Assembly (NCBI RefSeq): GCF_000150275.1
Contig: NW_002060948.1
Span: 1,353,328 to 1,417,327, forward strand
From: Trichoplax adhaerens
Taxonomy: Eukaryota; Placozoa; Uniplacotomia; Trichoplacea; Trichoplacidae
DNA length: 64,000 bases
Direction of reading: 5' to 3'
The notes under the pieces are model-generated. The model worked only from the letters and a program-made list of their open reading frames with translations, was not told the DNA's origin and made no database searches. Both the position numbers and the translations under genes were made by a program. Below, piece after piece: positions 26,987 through 38,723 of this stretch; the first letter of the stretch is position 1; each line of letters begins with the position of its first letter.

Positions 26987-28924
26987 TGCTTGGGTGCAAG
27001 TGGTAATTCAAGCTGTCAATTTGGATAGATTGGAATACGGTAGTATTTTACTGTCTATCGATAGAGTTCTACCGCACATTAAATATTCTATCCTATCACG
27101 AATAACTTGAAGAATTGCCTTAGGGATTTTAGCAAATTGATTTCACTGACAAAATTGAAAGAAGGAGAAGAATGAATGATGAAGCTCAGACAGGTCAGAT
27201 CATACGCGTTGACTGCATCAAGTGTCAACATACAGAGTGTTGAAGCGACTTTTTGACGTCTGTACCGATGGTTGAACCTTCACCTGACAGCGAGTTTGGC
27301 CTAGAATTCTTTAGTCTACGCTGTACAGTGTACAGTACTGTACAGTACAGTAAGAACAGTACAGTACTTTACACTATACACTGTACTATATAGTACTGTA
27401 CTGTACTGTAGCTATCAGTGCACAACAACGGTGGTTCTACTGCACTGGTCATTGGCTGACAAGATTGAAATAAGGAGAAGAATGAATGATGAAGCTCAGA
27501 CAAGTCAGATCATACTGTGTTACGCGTTGACTGCATCAAGTGTCAACATACAGAGGGTTGAAGCGAGTTTTTGACGTCTGTACCGATGGTTGAACCTTAA
27601 CCTGACCGAGAGTTTGGCCTAGAATTCTTTAGTCTACTGTACGCGGTACAGTGTACAGTAAGAACAGTACAGTACTGTACACTGTACTGTACTGTAGCTA
27701 TCAGTGCACAACACCGGTGGTTCTACAGTACTCACTGGTCAGCCAGCGACGCCTCACTCAGTTTACGACGCACAGTTGCATACTTGCACGGGACGTCCTT
27801 TCACCAGTCAACCCCACTGACATGCGAAGCTCAAGTAAAAATGACGTCATACTATTCGAGGCGAAGGTTTTTTTCTCAATCAATCTTATGAGTCTCACGT
27901 TGTTACTCTCAGCGGTAGTCCAGTTGGTTCATATGCTGTAGTGCTGTACGCATTTCATGACGAAATGCGTAACCGCAACCTACAATATGCAATTGCCGAC
28001 GAATATTGACGAAAAAGCTTCGAGCAGTAGTTTGGAAATAAGATGCATTGAATTCGGCTAGTGGATCGGAAGGAACACTGCAGTTTGCTGGTATACACTT
28101 TCAATCGCTGTTGCCCCATCAGAACAATACGTTGTTTATTATTTAACTGTAAATAACAAGAAATCACCAAGTCGTTCACAGATTATAAATAAATCTCTCT
28201 TTCATCTTTTTACTATACCTAGACTGATAGCTCACTTCAAGATCTTCTACAGTATAATGACATCTTTAAATACGATAGACTGTGCAATGTGCATGCATTA
28301 ATAATTACAACAAGGAGGATGATAGCAAAGTAAACTATTACTTGGTAAATTAAAGAGTTCATCACAGTTATAGTAAATTTCTTATTCTGAATTTGTTACA
28401 ACATAGAAATGGATATACAATCCTGTTGCTATGCACTGCCCTAGTCTCTATCAGAATTTCGAAAGATTTTTCCTAAGGAATCGATGTGGTACAGAGCAAC
28501 TGAAAAATATACAATGAATTATAATCGACAAGAAAGAAATTAATAATAATTAAGCTAAAATAATGTTTGAGCTACTCCTAGCTATAGTAACTTATTATTT
28601 TGACTATGGAATGCCAAGCTATTATCAAATATGAAAATGATGACCAATTTATTCATTTACTCCGAAAGGAGATGATTTCCCTGATTTTAAGAAGTATTTA
28701 CAGTAAATATATTCCAAGCCCAAACTTCTGGCGTCTGTACGTTTGTGCACAATAAGGGCCAAATGACCATTCAGATATAGCACGGACGCACAGACGATGC
28801 TACTACTGGACCTTTTCTATACTGTAGTGCTGTAAACTGCGCTCTAGGGTTATCCAAATGATCTACTGTTGTCAATTGATTGAACTATTTTGCAAACTTT
28901 TACCTCAACTTCTTTGCTCACAAC
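26987..28924. other. head-to-head intergenic region of TECPR2 and DNAJC17
   Basis: About 1.9 kb separates the two divergent start codons. Most of the left half is a 310-bp tandem duplication carrying GTAC palindrome tracts (separate entry). No exon was recognised. Both promoters must lie here or in the first introns. A short half-motif, TATACTGTAGTGCTGTA, lies about 100 bp before the DNAJC17 start. Confidence 0.6.
27147..27745. repeat. 310-bp tandem duplication with GTAC palindrome tracts
   Basis: Copy 1 runs from 27147 to 27456 and copy 2 from 27457 to about 27745. Shared blocks include TGACAAGATTGAAATAAGG, GAATGATGAAGCTCAGACA, GTGTCAACATACAGAG, TTTTTGACGTCTGTACCGAT, AGTTTGGCCTAGAATTCTTT and GTAGCTATCAGTGCACAACA. 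Each copy ends in a run of alternating GTACAGTACTGTAC palindromes, at about 27321-27412 in copy 1 and 27636-27697 in copy 2. The flanks are nearly identical while the palindrome tracts differ in length, so the duplication is young and the tract is the unstable part. Confidence 0.85.
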
Positions 28925-31332
28925 ATGGGAGACATTACGAATATCGATTTATACCAATTTCTGGGTGTTCCAGACGATAGCACAGAAAAGGAGGTTAGAT
29001 CACTTGTAGTATAATACGCTAAACTATGAACTTAGTAGTACTCCATGGATAAACTGACGAATCATGTCCAAATCGTGGCCCCCAAAGTTGACAATAATGG
29101 ATAATCATTAGATTTCTGTAATTAAATATGCTACAACAGATAGAGTCCATTCGTAGCTCAGATCCTATTAATTGTAAAGTATGAGTTGTCAACTGAACAG
29201 GATGCTACATCAAGTAATATTATGCCCTTACTTACCTCATTATTTGATATACCTACAGATAACAGTTTCAGCACACTTGATCATTGATGACTGTGGTCAG
29301 ATCGTTTCTACGTTTCAATTTGCCAACAAGTGCTACGTAATCTCTGTCTTACAGAATCTCGATGCAGTGATGAGTTCGATGATATTTCATGCTGATGCAG
29401 TGTCTTACGTGATATACTGTAAATCTATCACGATATTTTCCGAGAAATGATGTAGTCGTAGGTACCGTACATCAGTAGAATTATAATTAAAGTTATGCAT
29501 AATTCCATACTCATACTGAATAGTACACTAGTTGCCTGCAGTGCTTGAGGTAACTTTATATAAGATCTTTACACAATAAGCATAGACCTGCCTGCAGTCT
29601 CGTAATATCTATGATTTGCAATGCTAAAAATTACCCAAATTTTACAACCTTTGTTCTGTATAAAACTTGAAATTATTTTTTACCTATGATTCTGACAGCA
29701 TACAGAAAGAAAGCTATCAAGTGTCACCCCGACAAGAACCCAGATAATCCTGCAGCTGGTAAGTATTACATTTTCTTCGATATGACAGAGCAAGTACTTG
29801 TATGGGAATTACTACTCATGGACTACTGCATTCATGGCACAATCTATTTCGATGATAGAGTATCATTTGCATTTACTCTACCGTCGTGTGCTTATACGAG
29901 CAAGAAAGATCACTGACTTTGATGCCCCAAATTTTATATTTTAATAGCTGAGACCTTTATCAAGCTTTCTAAAGCGGTCGAAATTTTGACTGATAAAGCG
30001 GCCAAGGTTCATCATAACGCAAATTCGTCAATTTTTGCTTGAGCACAGAGCATCGCTATTACAGAATGATAAAATATTTTACTTGTTGCTTGTATAGATA
30101 AGTTATGACCGACTACGTAAGGCACGTAAAGCGAAAGAAAAACGTGATGCTGCTCTAGATGCTACGAGAAAAAAATTTAAGCAAGGTCAGAATATTTGAG
30201 ATGATTCGTATATTTAACTCTCGAACTGACTTTCTCTCATTTAATTCAGACTTGGAGGAAAGAGAAAGAAGCGTAAGAGATGACTATGTCGATGAAGCTG
30301 CAGAAGCAAAGAAATTGCGTGATCTTGTAAGACCTAATATGCATTATCCTTATTAAGATCGGATGGTTACGGTTTTGTAGGTCTACTAAAGGTCTATGCG
30401 TTGTAGGTCGAAAGAATAAGAGCGGACGGCTCTCGTAAACTGGAAGAAGAAAAAGAAATGTTAAGAAAGCAAATCGAAACAGAGATTGTTGAAAAAGGTA
30501 TGCAAGTCATTTTATGAAATAGTTACTTAATTTCCTATACGTTTAATCCTACGCACATTTTCTTCAAGCTGAAGCCCACGATAACGAACAAAAAAGTTAC
30601 ACATTGAAGGTCTGTACAATTATCAGTACATCTGACAAACTTCAGCAATTAAAACTAATAAAACTTAATTTACAGGTTAGATGGAACTCTGCAAAAAGTG
30701 CTGATGCTAATCCTACGTATGATTATGATACATTAATGGAAATATTTAGAAAAGTAGGTATTAGAATTTTTTTCGAATTTTTCTATTATCTTAGTCGACA
30801 TTTAATATAAATTTTTAACCTTCTACAACTTTGGCTATGGTTACTACATTTAGTTCGGCACTATTACTAATTTAGTAATTTCGGGGAAAAAGAAAGGCCT
30901 AGCTCTTGTTGAATTCAGCAGCTATTTGAGCGCAGTAAGATAAGAATTGTCATATAAATTCCTATTCCTAGACTGCTCATCTAGCGATGTAAAAAATTTG
31001 TCAATCATCTCTAGCATGTTCTATCTGAGCAAGAATCTTTGGGAAGTTCAAGTGATCCGTTAAGAATTTCTTGGGTTGGCGATAAGCCAACTCCTTCCAC
31101 AAAATTTAATCGAACCCCATTTTCAAGTGAAAGCGCAAATTTTTCTAATCCTGTAGGAAAAAATTTTTGAAAATAACGGTCTTTATCATGGGTACATCTC
31201 GCTGAAAGTGTCAGTTTTATTATCTAGGGCCTGGTTAATGATCGTGATTACGAATCCCTGACATTAATGCGTCTTCGACAAGCAGAAGAAAGAAAACGGT
31301 TGGAGGAACAAATTGCTACGGAAGATGACTAA
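28925..31332 (+). CDS. DNAJC17: DnaJ homolog subfamily C member 17 (J domain plus RRM), 11 exons
   Basis: DNAJC17 is a nuclear Hsp70 co-chaperone associated with the spliceosome. Exons: 28925-28993, about 29689-29758, 29948-30006, 30098-30185, 30250-30326, 30407-30497, 30569-30609, 30676-30753, 30854-30934, 31015-31152, 31228-31332, giving about 298 residues (human 304). The J domain is residues 1-75: YQFLGVPDDSTEKE, AYRKKAIKCHPDKNPDNPAA with the HPD motif, then KLSKAVEILTDKAAK and YDRLRKARKAK. A charged coiled-coil region follows (DLEERERSVRDDYVDEAA). The RRM is at about 166-245: YTLKVRW as first strand, GTITNLVISGKKKGLALVEF as the RNP1-like strand, and DPLRISWVG as the last. The tail DRDYESLTLMRLRQAEERK matches the family C-terminus. 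The exon 1/2 junction is unresolved: the frame fits an exon starting at ATT (29689), but the base pair before it is TG, not AG. Confidence 0.94.
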
Positions 31333-32834
31333 TGGACTCAAAGAATTTTTTGCAGTAATGATATTAGTACCAGCAATTTTACTTGTAAATAAGAAAAAAG
31401 GTGTCAAAATGCGTACCACTTTGTATATTATATACTATAGTCTCCACCTTTGTTTGGGACGACCTTTAGTATCGATAATACTGTAGTTCTTGGTCTGATA
31501 TTTATTTACTTAGTACTTTTAAAATTGTACAATTTCATAATTAAAATTTTCAAAGTATTTTCATCCTTTTAACTAATACTTATCAGACATTCTCGTATTG
31601 TGCTAGTCAGATAGCAACGATTTATTGCTACGACGGTGGCAATCATCAGTGCAGTAGTGAAAGCCAACATTAATGGGAGTAAATTCATTTTTCACTAATT
31701 AAAGAGGCGATTTAGATTAGCATGCACGTACAATAAATCTCATTCAATTATCAAGAAGATAAGAATAGATTTACATAACTTTTGACCGATAGCACTATAG
31801 TAGCAGGCTCCAATTTAACAAACTTCCGGAAGCATCAAGCCTAGTCTAGCGTATGCCACATTTATTGTGATTAGTTATACTCTATATCATAGAGGTAAAA
31901 CCTAGAGTAAGAATGGTCTGTTTACGTCTATTGCTATCATAAGGGTTTATACGAGCTATCAACGAAATACTAAATACCAATAGTGATGCTGTAATGTACA
32001 GAGTTCGCGATAGGGTCTAGCTAGATACGTTTATCGCTACCACAAGGGTTTTATTGTCGATATGATATATGCAAATAGTGATCCTGTGATGCACAGAGGT
32101 CATGATAGGGTCTAGATAGGTGTTTAGTGCATTCTATCCGTAGTACGATAGCATCGTATAACTGCTGGTATACATCTAGGCTGCAGTACCAGTGGCACTG
32201 ATTGAGCTATGTGCGCTATTTACTATGTTATTATCTCGAGGGCTTTCATCTCTTACCAAGTCATAACGTGTTACATGGTGTGCAAATTTTCCTTATAATT
32301 CAGTAGAACACAGTGTAGGTACTGCAATTAGTCTTGCGTCAGTAAATTATGCGATTTTGTTGCAATATACTCTAGCACTCCTACTAGTATCGTACTTGAA
32401 TTTGTAGTAGAATCTGCGTTGCTGATATACTAGCTACTACGCAACATCTCAGTTACGCCTTTATACTGTATATGTAACAATACCGTTAATTACCGTTATA
32501 CTATTCACTATCGGATATCAATTACAATCATAAACTTGTACCATTGCCTTATCTATCCGATGTATCTGCGTATCTAAGTCTAATACTAGATATTATTCGG
32601 AGTATCGTGGGTGTTTCTATTTACTTGGTACATTTTACTACCATACACAGTATTGCATCCTTGCTTTAGCGATAAATAATCGAAGTATATCGTCAATGTA
32701 TTGTATGCCACGTGAGAGTCAATCGACTAAGAATATTTAGAGCGGTAGCCATTAATATAAATATTAGCCTGAATTGACTATAATTTATAAAGTTTGCTTT
32801 CGTCAAAGTAGAGATTTGATTACATAATTAAGAA
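31333..32834. other. intergenic region between DNAJC17 and the RMDN3-like gene
   Basis: No gene is seen. It holds the 3' flank of DNAJC17 and the promoter side of the next gene. A diverged tandem repeat of about 100 bp lies at 31918-32120. The palindrome clusters found in the head-to-head spacers are absent here. Confidence 0.6.
31918..32120. repeat. tandem duplication, unit about 95-103 bp
   Basis: Copy 1 contains TTACGTCTATTGCTATCAT, AAGGGTTTAT, AATAGTGATGCTGTAATG and GATAGGGTCTAG. Copy 2 repeats them as ATACGTTTATCGCTACCAC, AAGGGTTTTAT, AATAGTGATCCTGTGATG and GATAGGGTCTAG. Offsets vary from 95 to 103 because of indels. Confidence 0.65.
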
Positions 32835-35800
32835 ATGGCTTGGATATCTATTCCGTTACATGATGATAGCTATGTTGGTAAATTAAGCATTGCTGCAAGT
32901 GTTTTCTTGGCTATGGGAATTGGTAGTTACTCTCTATATTATTTGTTACGAAGGAGGAAGATAAAGACTTCTGAGATAGAGAAGAAATCGATAGATAATG
33001 ATATTAAAAGTGATGGATTAGTAGTTTGTATTCATGAACTCAATCAAGCTATAAGTAACTTGAGATATGTTCGTTTGGAACATCAAGAGAATGGCTCTAA
33101 AAATGACGAGAAATCCCAACAACTAATCGTCTGCATCGATCGATTAGCGTCTCAAGTTGACCAACTTCGTCAATCTTTAGAAAATTTGCAAGAGAAAAAG
33201 GATACAACTACTGGCAGGCGTGATAGCATTGCTAGCAGCCAAAGTAGCGACAACTTTTTTGACGCAAGTGTAGAAGATGATGACGATGATGCCTATAATA
33301 GCGGGATTGATAGGTTGGTTATATGTAAAAAATATAGTTAAATAGGATATGCCATTAAAATCAGTTTGGCATACTAATTCACTTTCTTACTCATCCTTGC
33401 AGTGTAAATGTATTCCATACTCTTATAACTTAGAAAATCACCTACTATTTGCAAAGAGAATAGTATATAACTTCCACATAAATAGATTACTTACTTTCAA
33501 CAATGCTATGTATAACTTAGAAAATAAATTAGAAAATGAGTCACTGCATTCTATCTATGAGATTGAATACGTTCACTTGTTAATGATAGAATTTCTGTAG
33601 AAAGGCATTTAAATAAAATATGTTGACGATAACGTTTCAGATAATAAATAGTATGTAAAATTTTTATACCTTTACTAATATCAATCGCAACATCGCATAC
33701 GATATTTTCCCTCTTTGTATATTTAATCAAATTAATAGACTTTATGAAATTACTCATATAATGGCTAAGTAGCGGTAAACATAAAAAATTGAGTTAACCC
33801 CTTTATTCTATCATCAATTAAGCATGTAAATGACTATCAGCATTATCATCATTTGTGTACGGTATGTAACCCTGACAGCTTTATTCGTGTACATTGACAA
33901 GATTTAGAAGTCCGATTCAGTATCATCTATATGGAAGTTAACTGTGTTATTGAAATTTTGAGTATCTAGTTTGCATTACAACAACTTCATTTAACTATTT
34001 ATCATTTTAGATAGATGCATATAAATCTACTAACAACGTTTAATATGAATAAAGCTAAATGTCACAGTTTAAGGGTAGCACTTAGTAATTAATGATGGTA
34101 ATCTCAATTTCATTTGCTAGCCTAACCTGAATAAATAATGTACTATAGAAGTTCTTGCTCTTGATAGACCATCAAGTGGTCTCCGCTACGAGTTATAGAT
34201 TAAATCGAATGAGCGTAATGCAGTTAGAAGAAATATCTTCTGTCATCTAACAAATTTAAAGTCAGATAGCTAACTCGTTACATTTTACTGCTACGTATAT
34301 TGTAGTATTGCATAATTATATTAACAGAATAATATATTACAACTTGATGTAGACTATTCTAATTCTAAGTTTATAAACAATCCTTTATTCTTACGTCAGT
34401 TCGTGCCTAATTTTACAGTTGTATTAAAATGCTTAATATGTTAGCCATAATTAATATTGGACTGTTAATTCAGTATTTCAAATAATTATTTTATCATATA
34501 TTTCAATAGGATGGCATGGTAAAATATGTAGTCACAATCTCTGTCATATAGATCTACTTAAAATCGCCTAAACTTTACTTTAAATTCTATAATACCAACT
34601 TTGATAGAGTCACATGAGGAGTTATTTAGCTTAAATGAATACTCGTGTATCTAGGAAATGAATTAATATACGATCCTATCTGTAATAAATTTATATTTTA
34701 TATATTAACTCGTAAATAATTACGGTAGCATTACTATTTTTCATTGATTTAATATAAAATTTACATTTTACTCTAATTTATAATAGATTTTTAAGTTGTG
34801 AATCTCTAGAAAGTATCCCAAATCGACAATCTAGATCAGATACAAGTATAAATTTGGATGAGGTACGGAGTTATTAACATTCATTGCAATATTGATGTTA
34901 ATGTAATTTTTGAAAGAGTTCAGCTCTAGCTGAAAGAACCAGTTATCTTGCTATAGTTAAGAATATTCTCTATGATTGCTTTAAGCTTTTAAGATATGTT
35001 GATCAACTACACCGTAATTATGACCCCAAAAGTCGCCGCAAAGCTTTAGATAAGTTGAAAAGTATATATGGCAAGGTAAGCAAATTTGAAATTATCAATC
35101 TGTTTTACGTTGGCGGTTAACCCGCTACTGTTAATCATTTGTATAATAAAATTATGGTAGATTATAAAAAAATTTAAAAGCTATAATTGTATGTTAACAT
35201 TGTAGAGCATCTTAATTTATCAAGTATGTAATATTTCATTAAGGATTGCCGAGAGATATCTTATAACTATTACAATCTCTAAACATTACCATATGCTGAA
35301 GATTATGTCTATTTCCTTTAATTGATCTTGTCGTGTGACTGAATAGAAAATTTTTGTCGTACTTGTTTCACATTGGTCTCTCAAACTTCAAATATAGTAT
35401 CAAGAAAATGTACAAGTATTATGGAGATATGCTAGAGCACACCTTGAACTATGTGAATATGTCGATAAAGATGAAGCCAAAACACTAACATACAGTGCAC
35501 TCGATATCGCCAAGAAAGTTCTATCTATCAATGATAGCTGTAGCGAAGGCCATAAATGGTAACGTAATCTACCAATTTAGTTCTCTAGTTGATTGTCGAC
35601 AGAAAAAACTTTGATCCATTACAACGTGTTCTATCCTTTTTGATGTCTGATAATTTAGGTACGGAATAGCCTTAGGTGCTATTATATCGTATGAAGGTAA
35701 CAAGAAAAAAATAGAACTAGGCTTTGAATTTAAGGTAGAAATGGATAGAGCAATCGAATTAAACCCCGAAGATCATGAAGTTATGGGTTACATAGGAAGG

Positions 35801-36547
35801 TGGTGCTATGAGGTAATTGAAATACCTTTTGTCATCATTTATGTAGATCATTGAATTTGTGAACTTTCAATCTTAGTGTGCATCATTATCATGGTATGAG
35901 AAAAAAGCAGCACGACTAATTTATGGTGATCTGCCGTCTGCCACTATCAGTGAAGCTCGAGAATATTTAATTAAAGTAAGAACTGAAAGTTTGGGATATA
36001 TTTTTCACTTATACAAGCTAGCTAAGTTACATGTTTAAAATAATTTATGGGTGTGATATCTTATACAGGCAGATGGAATGCAGCCTGGATATTCCAAAAA
36101 TACGAGACTTTACGTAGGAAAAGTATGTGTACTGATACTAGTGAATACTATTAGTTTAATTAAATCTTATGAATTTCAATACAGGTCTTAGTCATTGTTT
36201 AATTCATCTTCCTTTGGCAACTAACATGTATTGTTAATTTTCTAGTGTTACCTATATGATAAAGATTATAGAAATGCACGTCACTGGCTCTTACAAGCCA
36301 AAGAAGTTGCTACTATAACTTCGCAGGCAAGTCTAAACTCTAATTATTTTGTTACTTGTGTCAGTAATAACAGATAATTTGTGATTTAAAATCTATATGA
36401 ACTCCTATAAAATATAGAAATTTATTCTTTAGGTGAGCGACAAATTTAAAAAATTTACCAATTTTATAATATTTGATTTCATATCTTAATGATATTTAGG
36501 ATAGAGAAGCAGAAAAGGAGATTGAAAAGTTACTCTTACAATGCTGA
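32835..36547 (+). CDS. RMDN3: regulator of microtubule dynamics 3-like (PTPIP51) tether, 8 exons
   Basis: The vertebrate relative is an outer mitochondrial membrane protein that binds ER VAP proteins and transfers lipid through a TPR-like domain. Exons: 32835-33313, 34994-35075, 35398-35558, 35659-35812, 35877-35975, 36069-36122, 36246-36326, 36500-36547, giving 385 residues. An N-terminal membrane segment lies at about 17-38 followed by RRRK. A coiled coil is predicted at about 95-120. A canonical FFAT core, NFFDA, is at 140-144, with a Ser-rich stretch before it and an Asp-rich run (EDDDDD) after. The TPR-like domain occupies about 160-385: LWRYARAHLELCEY, WYGIALGAIISYEG, GRWCYE, WYEKKAARLIYGDLPSAT and ADGMQPGYSKNTRLYVGKCY match RMDN family blocks. 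RMDN1/2 lack the FFAT plus N-terminal anchor layout, so RMDN3 is preferred. Intron 7 has a GC donor (CAG|GCAAGT). Confidence 0.92.
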
Positions 36548-38723
36548 TGGAGATCTATTCTGAATTGTTATTTTTTTGTACCCTCTTTTGGAAACGATTG
36601 TTGCCACCAAGTTATAAGCTGTCTGATTAATTAAAATCATATAGTTACCATGAATTTTCATTTATGCTGCTATGCTATAATGGATAATATAATTACTTCA
36701 AAAGACATTATTATTTCTCTCCTACAAACTTGTACAGGATATAAATGAAAGATATTTATTGATTTATTGATTTGGTTGATGAATAAGATTAACTACTTCA
36801 CATCAACTAATTCATGTTAAGTAATATTTTAGTAACTACGTAGCGCTGCAATATTCATCGTAAAACTGTAAATGTATCGATTTTTTTGCGCATATAGACA
36901 ATTTCGTCCATGGATTCTGTAACATGTTGTAAGAGAATGAATAAATTAATAAATCTGAATCCTATCATTTATAATATCTTACTGCTGTGCTAATAAACCA
37001 GCCACAAACGTGATGACATAGTCATTTTATGATCCAAATATTCACATAGCAATCATTTCGTTAATCTGATACATTCATAATTGGAAAATTTTTAGTTTTA
37101 GTATTGTTGATAATATCTTAACTAATTTTTGATATTATTTCTAACCATATCTAAAGAACTGAGTACAAGTAACTACTAGAATGTTTTGATAGATTATAAG
37201 TTAAGGATATTCTTCAGATTTACTAGATGAAATTACTTTTGTTTTAACCTTGGCAGATCAAGATCAATAACCTATTACCGTACGCCTACTGCATTAGTGC
37301 TACTAATTATGCATCCCAAGGAATTTACCTTTGTTTAATGTAGATAGCTGCAACGCTGCTTTATAATATAATCAAAAATCAGGATAGTTTAATACCAGTA
37401 AATCTTATCATGTAAACTTTGAATGGCCTCTGATATACGGAAGGAGCCTCATAAGCTTTTATCTGATAGCAGATAAGCGTGATTTTGTAACATAGGCCGG
37501 CAACGAAGGGTAAATACGAGTTATCCTTTATGTTGTTAACTGACTATGATAATTGTAGTTAATTAAGATTACTAAAATTGTAGCGTCGGTACTCCAGACT
37601 GACTCAAAACCAATCAATCAACTAACCAATTTTACATGATTTAATTATTCGTTCAAATCATGTTGTGGAAGTATTCACTTCATTTTTATTCTACGATTTT
37701 AAACATTCGTTAAAGGAATGCATCTCAATTGAGTTTGAGCTATATTATCCTGCACTTTATTCATGTAAAATTCAATAACTCGGCCGAAACCATTGACTAG
37801 TAAGACAGTAGCGTGAAATTTGTGCTTATCTTAATTTAATAAATATACAGATTAATATGCACAAATAATAACCCATGTCTTCATCTTCAACGAGTCGGGC
37901 GATGTAACATTATTTTCAAATAAGATTTTAAGTAGCTAGCGTCAGCAAAAGTAACCAATATTGGTCATGTTCTTAGGAGGCAAAAGTCTGGTGTAATCTA
38001 TACATGTAAATTAACATTAATTTGCAAATTATCTGCATTTACACACCAACTATCTTAACTCAATGACGATCACGTTATTCTTATTTATCCACAGCATTAG
38101 GATACTTTCAGTATCTCTTACAGTTATATTTATAGGGAATCTCTACTTAAATTATTACAGGAATTGTTTGTAGTTGCAGTATCATTTGCAACTTATAGTA
38201 TATAGAAGTGAATGCAAATAAATTTAATTGATCCGCAATAAAAATGTTGGCTAATAAGTCAGTAAGCAGTATTATAATAGGTAAGTGAAAAGAAAGAATT
38301 ATTAAGAAGACCCTAGATCTGTTACTTAATAGATATTTTAGATAAGATTAAATTGATCTCGCTCTGTAATAAATGTCTACTGCTACAAAAAATTTTACCC
38401 GTTTACCCGTATCGCATACTATATCAATTTATGTAAGATATTGTATTTACAGCCCCTATTGAAATATCTTACTTAAAATTCAGAATTAGGTTACAATGCA
38501 GTTTCTGCAGTTATACAGAGTGTTAAGCGATTCATTGATTATTTATAATAACTGTATGAACCGTTGAAATAACGATAAGTAAAAACTGATTTAATATCAG
38601 AATCTATCACTTGGCAAACAGCGTAAACTTCAGTTCTAGTATTGCAGTAACTTTTAAGGTGCATAATTAAAACTATTAGTAACAGATTAAATATTAACCG
38701 ATTCGAAATGGATAAGTCTCTGT
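36548..38723. other. intergenic region between convergent RMDN3-like and KCTD genes
   Basis: This is the tail-to-tail spacer of the two genes, about 2.2 kb. No exon, tRNA-like fold or ordered repeat was recognised. It should hold both 3' UTRs; several AATAAA-type strings occur, but in such AT-rich DNA they are not diagnostic. Confidence 0.6.
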
